A stretch of DNA of 29,430 nucleotides from an uncultured Eubacteriales bacterium (GCA_900540545.1 UQGJ01000028.1:1-29430); one strand, 5' to 3'; shown: positions 1-7,228, counted from the stretch's first letter. Notes: generated from the letters alone by a model not told the origin. Made by a program: numbers and translations.

Positions 1-54
1 CAACAAAAAAAGACGGGATTTTGTCCTAGGACAAAATCCCGTCTTTTTTTGTTG
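1..54. terminator. Perfect 54-bp palindromic bidirectional terminator
   Basis: Bases 1–26 are the exact reverse complement of 29–54, with a self-complementary TA in the middle. The arms carry A-runs on the left and T-runs on the right, so the stem can act as an intrinsic terminator on both strands. It probably ends a gene lying to the left of the window. The following sigma-factor gene begins 460 bases further on. Confidence 0.85.
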
Positions 55-315
55 CTCCTTGGCAAAACCGATAACCGCCTTTCCCGCCCCTTCTCCGCCC
101 GTGCCCCAGCGCAGCGGACACGGGCGGAAAGCGAAGAAATTGCCTGCCCAGCTAAGGGGCCTCGCCAAAGGCGGGGACCCGTGCCAAACAGGCAATTTCT
201 TCGCTGGCGCAACTGGGCAAAATTGATATTGGGATGTAAGGCCCCGCACAGCGGGGCGGCGCGAGTGCGCCGTAAATTCGGAGCCGCCAAAAGCGGCGGA
301 GAATTTGAGTCATAG
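55..315. other. GC-rich hairpin cluster without a credible gene
   Basis: This stretch is GC-rich, while the DNA to its right is AT-rich. It contains nested inverted repeats: 130–146 pairs exactly with 189–205 (17 bp), a hairpin at 241–257 has 7-bp arms around a short loop, and there are shorter stems around 162–177 and 281–300. An 88-codon ORF can be read through it, but it has no family resemblance and simply follows the repeats. It may be the remnant or edge of a small palindromic repeat element, and its right edge coincides with the compositional change near 315. Confidence 0.5.
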
Positions 316-514
316 TCCGCTACATCCAACCAACTCATTCAACTTGCCTCTTGATGAAATCGACTAACCGTGTTATCATTTATATTGAATAATTGTACTT
401 TTTTATTAAAATATAATCTTTCTCCACTCTTCAGGCATGGCCCTATAGTCATTGAACAGAATTCCATTATCACACTGCCTAACTATTTGCTCACAAAGGA
501 TGGCGGTATAGCGT
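316..514 (+). promoter_or_regulatory. AT-rich upstream region of the sigma–helicase operon
   Basis: There is no gene here. A TATAAT hexamer lies at 412–417. The nearest -35-like hexamers, TTGAAT (385–390) and TTGTAC (393–398), are spaced 21 and 13 bases away, so no normal housekeeping promoter is evident. About 90 bases of leader separate the hexamer from the start codon. The promoter may be weak, activator-dependent or read by the operon's own sigma factor, which is inference. Confidence 0.35.
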
Positions 515-1627
515 ATGAATGAAGAAATCATCCTCGATATGGCTAAGCCATATGTGAAAGATGGCGCAATTACATACGATGAGTTCGACAAGATATACGC
601 TATGCTATCACGGAAAGAGCAGTATGCCGTTACTGACATCTTGTTCAACAATGGAATCAACCTGATTGATAGTCAGGTTGAGGAGGACGAGATAATATTC
701 GATGTTGATGCAGAAGATACCTCGAATCTTGACTTTGAGGATGATGACTTCGAGGTTCTGTATAATGAATCAATTTTTAAGGACAGTGGCTCAAGCAGCG
801 GAACAACTGAAACACTTTTTGTCAACAAGGATATTCGTCAGTCAAATGAAATCCTGTGCCATCTTATTCAGCAAGGGAATCGCCAAGCCGCCCAAGACCT
901 ATGCGTAAAGAATAAGAGATTAGTGGATAAATATGTTATGGCATACGAAAAGAGATATGGGAACCACCTGGATTTCGATGATTTGGAGCAAGTCGGTTTC
1001 ATAGGATTACTCAAAGCAGCGCAGCGGTTCAATGTCCAGCAAGGCAATGCTTTCAGCACATACGCCGTGTTTTGGATCAAGCAGAGCATTTTCCGTGAAA
1101 TTATGGACAACGGATACGCTATTCGTATTCCAGTCCACATGATGGAGCGAATCAACAAAGTTATCGCAATGAGTAATCGATTGGCAAGCGATGATGCTCC
1201 TCTTTCGGAGAGAATATCGCATATTGCCCAAGAGTTAGAGATTTCTGAAGAAGACGTGCAGGAGTGTATAATCTTAAAAAACAACTTCTTATCTTACACC
1301 TCTTTAGATGTTCCAATCGGTGAAGATCAGGAATCCATGCTGGGTGATTTTATTCCCATCGAGGAGGACGCTTCAGTAGAGTTGCTTGTTTTCAACAAGG
1401 CATTGCGGGATCAACTCGAGACTATTCTAAATAGCTTAGCTGGCCGAGAGCGGAATATTTTGAAAATGCGCTTTGGGTGGGATGACAATATCCCCAGAAC
1501 CTTGGAAGAAGTTGGTCAGCAATACCATGTGACCAGAGAGCGAATTCGACAGATAGAGGCAAAGGCACTGCGGAAACTTCGGCATCCGTCACGTTCGCGG
1601 CGGCTAAAAGATTTTTGGGAGGAATAA
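515..1627 (+). CDS. RpoD-like sigma-70 factor encoded on the accessory segment
   Basis: A sigma-70 subunit of 370 residues that should direct RNA polymerase to promoters. Residues 1–55 resemble region 1.1 (an ITYDEFDKIY stretch like the LTYDEIN of primary sigma factors), followed by an acidic linker of about 55–95. Region 2 (about 130–205) contains DLEQVGFIGLLKA and FSTYAVFWIKQSI. Region 3 lies at about 205–290 and region 4 at 305–370. The -35-reading helix, VTRERIRQIEAKALRKLRHP starting at residue 339, is virtually identical to that of vegetative RpoD. In contrast, the -10-reading helix has FW (186–187) instead of the usual WW, and F193 where the primary factor has Thr. Region 1.1 is unusual in an accessory sigma factor. 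ATG 515 follows AAAGGA at a rather long distance. It is one base from the helicase gene, so the two are an operon. Codon use is AT-rich compared with the chromosome to the right. Confidence 0.9.
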   Translation: MNEEIILDMAKPYVKDGAITYDEFDKIYAMLSRKEQYAVTDILFNNGINLIDSQVEEDEIIFDVDAEDTSNLDFEDDDFEVLYNESIFKDSGSSSGTTETLFVNKDIRQSNEILCHLIQQGNRQAAQDLCVKNKRLVDKYVMAYEKRYGNHLDFDDLEQVGFIGLLKAAQRFNVQQGNAFSTYAVFWIKQSIFREIMDNGYAIRIPVHMMERINKVIAMSNRLASDDAPLSERISHIAQELEISEEDVQECIILKNNFLSYTSLDVPIGEDQESMLGDFIPIEEDASVELLVFNKALRDQLETILNSLAGRERNILKMRFGWDDNIPRTLEEVGQQYHVTRERIRQIEAKALRKLRHPSRSRRLKDFWEE

Positions 1628-1628
1628 G

Positions 1629-4600
1629 ATGGCGAACAATACCTTGGTACACTATGTGAGAGAAAAACTGTCTGAATTACAGATAACGGATTCTTCTATT
1701 ATAGTGCTGAAGGGCATTCCGATTGCAGTTGTAGACCAATCGGCCCCCAAAATTGTGTTAAACTGTATTATCTCGAATAAACTTGGCTATTTTATGTCTC
1801 TTTATGGAAATCAGAAATTTCTCAGCTATGAAGAATTTTTGCTGCTTTCCGATTTTGTTGTATCGCAATATAAAGAAATATACATTCTGAACAACAACCT
1901 TTATATTGAGCAGTATCCCATCGAAGAAGTGTTTGACGGAGCAGTTCGCGAGGGATTACTAAACCATTTTGCTGAATCGGAAAAGGATGAATTAGACGAT
2001 AGTTTTATCGGAGATATTGACGAGTATATCTCCATCTTTCAAGGACTAAAAGAGTATGACGGAACATTGATGGGCGTATATTCGCCAATCCCTGCTTTGC
2101 AGAACCAAAAAGTTATTTCTATTAACCTTTTTGAACCAAGCAGAGTTCCGCTCATGTATGCGTCATCTTTGCCTGAGAGTTTCACCGAGATCATTGAAGA
2201 ATCCGACTATGTTAACTGGATTCAGCAGATGATGCAATCCTCTGGTGAGACATATCTTCGCATATCCAATTACACAGGAGATGCAACAAGACTCAAAGAG
2301 CACATTGCTATAGCAGCGAAATGTTGGACCGAACAGGTCAGCATTCTTCTCCTACAGGCTCAAAAACTTGAGGATGAATATAGTCACCGAAAGGAATATG
2401 GAGATATTCTAAAGAAATACTGGGGATATTCATCTTTCCGAAATCTGCCTGTATATGATATGGCTGCATTGGAGCGTGGCGATAAAGAAGTCAAAAATGT
2501 ATCCCAGGAGAGTATTATCGCCAATCTTATTGAAGAAGTAGAAAACTGTGGCAATGGGAAAGACTTCCGCGATGTGTTCGTGACTGCGCCCACAGGTGCA
2601 GGTAAGTCGGTTATGTTCCAGGTGCCAGCAATCTATCTGGCAGAAAAATATGACCTCCTCACAATCGTCATCTCTCCGCTGATTGGCCTAATGAATGATC
2701 AGGTGAAACATCTGGAATTGAAGAACTATCCTCATGCCAAAACAATCAATTCTGATATTTCTCCCATCATAAAAAAAGACATTATCGAAAAAATATCTGA
2801 GAGCAAATACCATATTCTCTATATCTCTCCCGAAACGCTTTTAAGCAGGAGCGATGTAGAACAGCTTATTGGAAATCGAACGATTGGTATGATCGTCATT
2901 GACGAAGCTCACATCGTGACCACTTGGGGCAAACAATTCCGCCCGGATTATTGGTATTTAGGGGATCACATCCGGAAACTGCGAAAAAAGCAGCTTCAAA
3001 AGAGTGGCCGCTCTTTTGTGATTGGTACTTTTACGGCAACGGCAATTTATCATGGCGTTGAGGATATGTACACAGAAACGATAAACAGTCTCCATATGCT
3101 CAATCCCATCACCTACCTTGGATATGTTAAGCGCAATGACATCGATATTGTCATCAAGCAGCCGAAAAAGGTGAAAGGCGTCCGTACCGAATATGAGTTA
3201 GACAAGTTCGAACAAATTGAGCAGGTACTACAACGAGCAATCATCACAAACAAGAAAACCCTGATTTATTTTCCGACAGTTGCACTGATAGATCGGTGCT
3301 ATGAGTATTTGCGGAATAAGCATGAGGTTCAGAAAGTTGCTGTCTATCACGGCTCTCTAAGCAAAGACAAGAAGCAGGAAAACTATGAGAGTTTCCTCGC
3401 AAAGGAAAAGTTGGTGATGCTTGCCACAAAGGCGTTTGGCATGGGCATCGACATCAATGACATAGAGCTTGTCGTACACTTTGCTCCGACAGGAAATGTC
3501 TGCGACTATGTGCAGGAAATAGGCCGAGCCGCAAGAAGAGAGGATCTGCGTGGCGAAGCGTTGTATTATTACAATCCAAGAGACTTCAAACACATCAATC
3601 GGTTGCACGGAATGTCCACTATCCAAAAATATCAGCTGGTCAAGGTGATAGAAAAAATCAATGAACTCTACCACAGAAGTATGCAAACTGGTAAGCGCCA
3701 AGATTTTACTAAAAGGCGAAACGCAATGTTGCTGGATGCGGAGAATTTTTCTTATATTTTCGGCTCACCCATCAGCGACGAAGATACTAACATCAGCAAA
3801 GTCAAAACAGCACTATTGTTGATTCAAAAAGATTTTGAGGCAAAGGTTGGATTTTCGCCCATCAATGTAAGGCCAATTCCCATGTTTTCCATTGGTTACT
3901 TTGCTATTGATCCGAAAACACAGAATAAGCTGCTCAGGCGCTACCCTGGCACAGTAGAAGAAATCGAATCCTCCAAACATATTTGCCGTGTCATCTTGGA
4001 ACAGATTTGGAACAAGGACTATACAAACCACTCCTACCCAAAATTCAAATATCTACTTTATTCCCAGGATTATGAAAATTTGGATTTTGTCAGGCTGTAT
4101 TCGATGACACCTGCATTGTCTGTCAGCATAACATTTAGCAATGAATACATTAGCATTTTCAAGAATATTTGGAATACACTAAAGGGCTTTATCGGCAAAA
4201 AGGTTATTTCTTCTGAGCACACCGCTGTTTCTGAGATTGCCGCCGCTCTGGCGGCCTCTTGCAATGTTAACAAATATAGAGCACAAACAATTTGTGAGGT
4301 TGTAATCGCCTCAATGGATTCTTATCGGAAGAAATTTGCGCGTTCCACAGCCCCCATTGCGCTGGAAAAGACAACCACTGACGGAAAACGAAAATACCAA
4401 TTCAATGTTGCAGTCAATTCTTATTTCCGATGGATTGAAACTGGTTTGCGGAAAATTGAAGATGAGACCATAGACGGGAAACTCTATCTTGTTAATGACA
4501 ATGGGAAGAAGACAGAAGAGTTTAGTGCTATCCTTGGTGTTCTTGAAGCCATGGGGGTCTTGGCTTTTGAGATGATTGGTGGTGCTAATAGCCAGCTATA

Positions 4601-4847
4601 CATCTATGTTAACCAGATTCAGGCATTGAAAAATATACTCAATGCACCGTCTAACTACAAAAACAGATTGCTGGAGGCCGTTTCAGACCGACATCTCATT
4701 TCTGTGAAGATGCTAACCTATCTTTACGAAAGCGGATTCTCCAATGGTGAACTTTGGGATCTCATCGAAAATTACTTCATTGGTGTTATTCCAACTGAAG
4801 TAAAACTTGCTTGCCAACAGGAGCACCCAGAAATCGTTTTTGACTAA
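1629..4847 (+). CDS. Large RecQ-like DEAH superfamily 2 DNA helicase
   Basis: An ATP-driven nucleic-acid helicase of 1072 residues. The visible motifs are in RecQ order: Walker A APTGAGKS (320–327), motif Ia ISPLIGLMNDQV, DEAH box (425–428), motif III FTATA, motif IV KTLIYFPT, motif V KAFGMGIDI, and motif VI QEIGRAAR (629–636). Motif VI differs from the usual RecQ GRAGR by Gly to Ala. The roughly 310-residue N-terminal and 430-residue C-terminal regions match nothing I recognise. There is no cysteine cluster for the RecQ zinc domain and no obvious HRDC domain. ATG 1629 is preceded by GGGAGGAA inside the end of the sigma gene, with one base between stop and start, so translation is probably coupled. 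AT-rich like the sigma gene. DNA repair, element maintenance and anti-phage defence are all possible; sequence alone does not decide. Confidence 0.85.
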   Translation: MANNTLVHYVREKLSELQITDSSIIVLKGIPIAVVDQSAPKIVLNCIISNKLGYFMSLYGNQKFLSYEEFLLLSDFVVSQYKEIYILNNNLYIEQYPIEEVFDGAVREGLLNHFAESEKDELDDSFIGDIDEYISIFQGLKEYDGTLMGVYSPIPALQNQKVISINLFEPSRVPLMYASSLPESFTEIIEESDYVNWIQQMMQSSGETYLRISNYTGDATRLKEHIAIAAKCWTEQVSILLLQAQKLEDEYSHRKEYGDILKKYWGYSSFRNLPVYDMAALERGDKEVKNVSQESIIANLIEEVENCGNGKDFRDVFVTAPTGAGKSVMFQVPAIYLAEKYDLLTIVISPLIGLMNDQVKHLELKNYPHAKTINSDISPIIKKDIIEKISESKYHILYISPETLLSRSDVEQLIGNRTIGMIVIDEAHIVTTWGKQFRPDYWYLGDHIRKLRKKQLQKSGRSFVIGTFTATAIYHGVEDMYTETINSLHMLNPITYLGYVKRNDIDIVIKQPKKVKGVRTEYELDKFEQIEQVLQRAIITNKKTLIYFPTVALIDRCYEYLRNKHEVQKVAVYHGSLSKDKKQENYESFLAKEKLVMLATKAFGMGIDINDIELVVHFAPTGNVCDYVQEIGRAARREDLRGEALYYYNPRDFKHINRLHGMSTIQKYQLVKVIEKINELYHRSMQTGKRQDFTKRRNAMLLDAENFSYIFGSPISDEDTNISKVKTALLLIQKDFEAKVGFSPINVRPIPMFSIGYFAIDPKTQNKLLRRYPGTVEEIESSKHICRVILEQIWNKDYTNHSYPKFKYLLYSQDYENLDFVRLYSMTPALSVSITFSNEYISIFKNIWNTLKGFIGKKVISSEHTAVSEIAAALAASCNVNKYRAQTICEVVIASMDSYRKKFARSTAPIALEKTTTDGKRKYQFNVAVNSYFRWIETGLRKIEDETIDGKLYLVNDNGKKTEEFSAILGVLEAMGVLAFEMIGGANSQLYIYVNQIQALKNILNAPSNYKNRLLEAVSDRHLISVKMLTYLYESGFSNGELWDLIENYFIGVIPTEVKLACQQEHPEIVFD

Positions 4848-4869
4848 ACAAAAGCACTTTTCGTTTTAT

Positions 4870-4909
4870 GGCCCCCCAGATTCATCCTTTGAAATCTGAG
4901 GGGCCTTTT
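4870..4909 (+). terminator. Intrinsic terminator of the sigma–helicase operon
   Basis: A GC-rich stem (GGCCCC…CAGATT paired with AATCTGAGGGGCC) is followed by TTTT, about 22 bases after the helicase stop codon. Confidence 0.85.
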
Positions 4910-4980
4910 GCGGACGTATCATCAAAACATCGTCAGAACAATCATCTGAAAATAACAAAACAGTGTCTCTCTAAAATAAT

Positions 4981-5009
4981 TTGACAAGCATCACAGTGTG
5001 ATATAAAAT
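4981..5009 (+). promoter_or_regulatory. Near-consensus vegetative promoter
   Basis: TTGACA at 4981–4986 and TAAAAT at 5004–5009 are separated by exactly 17 bases. Transcription would begin near 5016, nearly 200 bases before the next start codon. This leaves a long leader that carries the hairpins described next. Confidence 0.75.
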
Positions 5010-5011
5010 AA

Positions 5012-5088
5012 GTCTTATCAAGATACAAGATATAAGACACCAAGCAGACACCATGAAGCGATTGCTCGAATGTTGTCTGCTTTTTTAT
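5012..5088 (+). promoter_or_regulatory. Leader with stem and terminator-like hairpin (attenuator candidate)
   Basis: GTCTTAT (5012–5018) pairs with ATAAGAC (5032–5038). AAGCAGACA (5042–5050) then pairs with TGTCTGCTT (5074–5082) and runs into a T-rich tract, a standard intrinsic terminator shape, well before the 64-codon gene at 5209. A 20-codon ORF (ATG 5053, stop 5113–5115) runs through the terminator stem and could act as a leader peptide. It lacks a convincing ribosome binding site. The terminator could equally produce a short free RNA of about 70 nt. Confidence 0.5.
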
Positions 5089-5208
5089 TTGATTAGAAAG
5101 GATGGATGCGGATAAACAACAGAAGGAAATACGAAATAAGACCCATGACACCTGATCTTAGCTGTAGAGGAAAGGTACGGCATATAGTAATCATTTCAGG
5201 AGGCTATC

Positions 5209-5403
5209 ATGAGCAGAAAGAAAAAGCTCATCAACAACTTCGGGATTCCTCAGCACACCATCGAAACAGTAGCACGCTATATCTTCTCGGATATTCTGGC
5301 ATTCTACGAGAGTGAGGCAGGGCAGCGGGAGTTTGCGGAGTGGAAGCGGCAGCAGAAAGCCGCAGAAGATAGCGAAGACATCAGAGGCGACATGGTCGCT
5401 TGA
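5209..5403 (+). CDS. Small conserved-looking protein of unknown function
   Basis: A 64-residue hydrophilic protein. The N-terminus is basic (SRKKK), followed by a helical stretch with IETVARYIFSDILAFYES and an acidic, Lys/Gln/Glu-rich tail. It has no signal peptide or membrane segment. The start is well supported by CAGGAGG four bases upstream of ATG 5209. A second ORF in another frame (5106–5315) has no comparable ribosome binding site and is discarded. Short proteins of this kind occur in clostridial integrative elements as far as I recall, but I cannot assign a function. It is expressed from the promoter at 4981 if the leader hairpin is read through, and is followed at once by its own terminator. 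Confidence 0.7.
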   Translation: MSRKKKLINNFGIPQHTIETVARYIFSDILAFYESEAGQREFAEWKRQQKAAEDSEDIRGDMVA

Positions 5404-5412
5404 TTCATATAC

Positions 5413-5451
5413 AAAACGGGGTACAGCTCACTACAGCTGCACCCCGTTTTT
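5413..5451 (+). terminator. Intrinsic terminator after the 64-codon gene
   Basis: ACGGGGTACAGCT (5416–5428) pairs with AGCTGCACCCCGT (5435–5447) with one mismatch, flanked by an A-run and a T-run. It begins ten bases after the stop codon. Confidence 0.85.
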
Positions 5452-5804
5452 GTGGTCATTACTTTTGTAAGCAATGCCTTTGTACGTACAAAGACAAACC
5501 CTGGAGAAAATCCGCTGCGGCGGCATTTCTCCAGGGTTGCTTGTTGGGATATGATCCCAACCCCTCATTGAACGGAGATTTCATCTCCGGCGGCGCGCCA
5601 AGTGGCACTTGATTTTAAGAGATAATACCGTCGCAAAACGCGACGGAACTCTCAGTAACGGTTCGTTATCGAGTTTGAAAACTCAGTCCTGAATTGGGGT
5701 ACAGTTTTCAAAATTCGCAATCTGCGACGTTAGAAAATTAGGGGGCGTGAAATACGCCCCCATCTGTTATCTAGATTTTCAAAACAGGAATTGAGACCAC
5801 GAAA
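5452..5804. other. Gene-free stretch with a dense series of hairpins
   Basis: No credible gene is present. In order there are: a perfect 16-bp palindrome CTTTGTACGTACAAAG at 5478–5493; a 13-bp perfect stem 5497–5509/5526–5538; 5544–5550/5554–5560; 5573–5579/5583–5589; CCGTCGC/GCGACGG at 5628–5634/5640–5646; GAGTTTGAAAACTC at 5671–5684; TCGCA/TGCGA at 5715–5727; and GGGGGCGT/ACGCCCCC at 5741–5748/5754–5761. The series may be a structured RNA, a recombination or transfer site, or a repeat cluster. I recognise no known family. Confidence 0.55.
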
Positions 5805-5852
5805 CAAAAAATCCGCCAGCCGGGCACCAAATTGGTACTCGAGCTGGCGGAC
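5805..5852 (-). terminator. Terminator of the DUF6061-like gene
   Basis: TCCGCCAGC (5812–5820) pairs with GCTGGCGGA (5843–5851), with a second inner stem. On the minus strand the stem is followed by a run of six T. It lies just after the stop codon of the minus-strand gene that ends at 5858. Confidence 0.8.
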
Positions 5853-5857
5853 TTTCT

Positions 5858-6097
5858 TCAATCTAAGTGCTTATACTCCGTCACCGTTCGAAGGTATTGC
5901 TCCGGATCACCGTGGAGAATCAGGTCGGCATATCTCACCGGATCGTTATAGATCAGATAGTCCGACCGCTGGTGCATATCGTTGGCTACTTCATTCTCGA
6001 CGGTAATCGTATCGATTGAGATCATACTACCGTCGGTGAATTTCAACTCCACACAGGCAGTATCCATGTTGAATTCGCAGGAGATCAGTTGTTTCAT
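5858..6097 (-). CDS. Small DUF6061-like protein
   Basis: 79 residues from the ATG at 6097 (MKQLISCEFNMDTACVEL). The protein has a short beta-rich N-terminal half with KFTDGSMISIDTI and an acidic, Tyr-rich C-terminal half ending in LRTVTEYKHLD. From memory this matches the DUF6061 family, found widely in clostridial mobile elements and of unknown function; a profile search would settle it. The frame stays open upstream to a TTG at 6199 (113 codons), but the ATG after GAGGG is the more natural start. It sits alone on the minus strand between hairpin-rich DNA and tRNA-Ser and has its own terminator. Its composition is like the rest of the accessory segment. Confidence 0.65.
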   Translation of the reverse strand: MKQLISCEFNMDTACVELKFTDGSMISIDTITVENEVANDMHQRSDYLIYNDPVRYADLILHGDPEQYLRTVTEYKHLD

Positions 6098-6295
6098 GAG
6101 TAAACCCTCTATTCTTTTTCCGTTGCCTGCTGCGGCAGTATCATAATACCATCCGCTACGGCACTTGTCATAGTTGGGACATATGCCCGCTCTCACCAAA
6201 CAGAATAGCGCTTCGGTTTACGAGGCCCTCGCGGTTTCGACTCCTGCCTGATGACAACGCCGTTTCGGAAATGGGTCTGCTCAAATTTCTCGAAA

Positions 6296-6343
6296 TAAAC
6301 AAATAATCCGAACCCATCTCCTATCGGAAATAAGTTCGGATTA
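6296..6343 (-). terminator. Terminator following tRNA-Ser
   Basis: On the minus strand, TAATCCGAAC and GTTCGGATTA form a perfect 10-bp stem (6334–6343 with 6304–6313), followed by a T-rich stretch. It lies 9 bases past the CCA end of the tRNA. Confidence 0.7.
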
Positions 6344-6351
6344 TATTGATT

Positions 6352-6440
6352 TGGCGCAGCGGGTGGGATTCGAACCCACGTGGGATTGCTCCCAAACTGA
6401 TTTCGAGTCAGCCCCGTTATGACCACTTCGATACCGCTGC
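6352..6440 (-). tRNA. tRNA-Ser(CGA)
   Basis: On the minus strand the acceptor arms GCAGCGG and CCGCTGC close the molecule, followed by discriminator G and an encoded CCA. The anticodon arm is GCTGA–CTCGAAA–TCAGT with anticodon CGA. A long variable arm (TGGGAGCAATCCCA) and the T-arm GTGGG–TTCGAAT–CCCAC identify a class II serine tRNA. The gene is 89 nt with CCA. The AT-rich accessory DNA begins directly beyond its 3' end, a classic integration position. Confidence 0.96.
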
Positions 6441-6453
6441 ACATAACTTTATT

Positions 6454-6482
6454 AAAATACCTTATTTCCCGGGGTTTGTCAA
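6454..6482 (-). promoter_or_regulatory. Promoter of tRNA-Ser
   Basis: On the minus strand TTGACA (6482–6477) and TATTTT (6459–6454) are 17 bases apart, 13 bases before the tRNA 5' end. It is divergent from the promoter at 6494. Confidence 0.8.
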
Positions 6483-6493
6483 TGGCCGGGGCC

Positions 6494-6522
6494 TTGCCCT
6501 TCCCCTCTTTTTCCGCTATAAT
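6494..6522 (+). promoter_or_regulatory. Promoter of the amidotransferase-like/xpt operon
   Basis: TTGCCC (6494–6499), 17-base spacer, TATAAT (6517–6522). Transcription would start near 6529, just before the AAGGAGG ribosome binding site, so the leader is too short to hold a purine riboswitch. Confidence 0.65.
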
Positions 6523-6546
6523 GGGTGCCGATAAGGAGGGGTGCCT

Positions 6547-7215
6547 GTGAAGCCGCCCAGGATTCTGATCTCCGTCTCCGCCGACGGCGGGGCCAACTAC
6601 GAAAACGCCGTGCGCCACGCGGGCGGGGAGCCGGTGGCGGGCTACTGCCCGGTTTGGGATGGGAGCTGTGACGGGCTCATCCTCTCCGGCGGGGACGACA
6701 TGGACCCCGCCCGGTTCGGGCAGGCCAACTGCGGCTCCTGCGGCATCGACCCGGCCCGGGACGCCGCCGAGCTGGCGCTGGTGGAGGCCTGTCTGGCCGC
6801 CGGGAAGCCCATTCTGGGCATCTGCCGGGGGCATCAGGTCCTCAACGTGGCCCTGGGAGGCAGCCTCATCCAGGACATCGGGCCGGAGGGCAATGCCTTC
6901 CACCGACATGTGTCCGGGTCGCTCCGGGACAAGGTACACCCCATCCGCACCGCCGAGGGCTCCCTGCTGGAGCGGCTGTACGGGCCGCTGTGCGCGGTCA
7001 ACAGCTCCCACCACCAGGCACTGGACCGGCTGGGGGACGGGCTGGCGGCCACTGCCTGGTCGGAATCCGGGCTGGTGGAGGCGGTGGAGCACCGCGCCCT
7101 GCCCCTGGTGGGGGTGCAGTTCCACCCGGAGCGGATGGCCTACGCCCGGCGGCGGCCGGATACGGCGGACGGGAGCTTCCTGTTCCAGTGGCTGCTGGCG
7201 CAGTGTGAAAGATAG
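6547..7215 (+). CDS. Class I glutamine-amidotransferase-like hydrolase (peptidase C26, PuuD type)
   Basis: A cytosolic hydrolase of 222 residues in the gamma-glutamyl-gamma-aminobutyrate hydrolase family. These enzymes cut gamma-glutamyl amide bonds. The fold is shown by LILSGGDDMDPARFG, the nucleophile elbow GICRGHQVLN with its catalytic Cys, NSSHHQAL, and VGVQFHPER with the catalytic His. I place the start at the GTG at 6547: AAGGAGG (6533–6539) is 7 bases upstream of it but only one base from the alternative GTG at 6541. The next gene starts 13 bases after the stop, so the two form an operon with xanthine phosphoribosyltransferase. The true substrate is unknown; a gamma-glutamyl compound is likely but unproven. 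Confidence 0.88.
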   Translation: MKPPRILISVSADGGANYENAVRHAGGEPVAGYCPVWDGSCDGLILSGGDDMDPARFGQANCGSCGIDPARDAAELALVEACLAAGKPILGICRGHQVLNVALGGSLIQDIGPEGNAFHRHVSGSLRDKVHPIRTAEGSLLERLYGPLCAVNSSHHQALDRLGDGLAATAWSESGLVEAVEHRALPLVGVQFHPERMAYARRRPDTADGSFLFQWLLAQCER

Positions 7216-7228
7216 TATCGGAGGAAGT

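Noticed and set aside
206..225. TGGCGCA near 205–211 as a left attachment site matching the tRNA-Ser 3' end
   Set aside because: Only seven bases match before the sequences diverge, which can occur by chance in a few hundred bases.
49..315. 88-codon plus-strand ORF
   Set aside because: It follows inverted repeats, begins inside the terminator and resembles no protein.
6193..6303. Minus-strand frame ending in ESKPRGPRKPKRYSVW, between tRNA-Ser and the DUF6061-like gene
   Set aside because: The last 30 or so residues look protein-like and basic, but there is no ATG, GTG or TTG with a ribosome binding site before it and the frame runs on into the tRNA. It may be the tail of a gene broken by integration; evidence is too thin to call.
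6490..6546. Purine riboswitch before the xpt operon
   Set aside because: The promoter at 6494–6522 leaves a leader of about 20 nt, too short for an aptamer.
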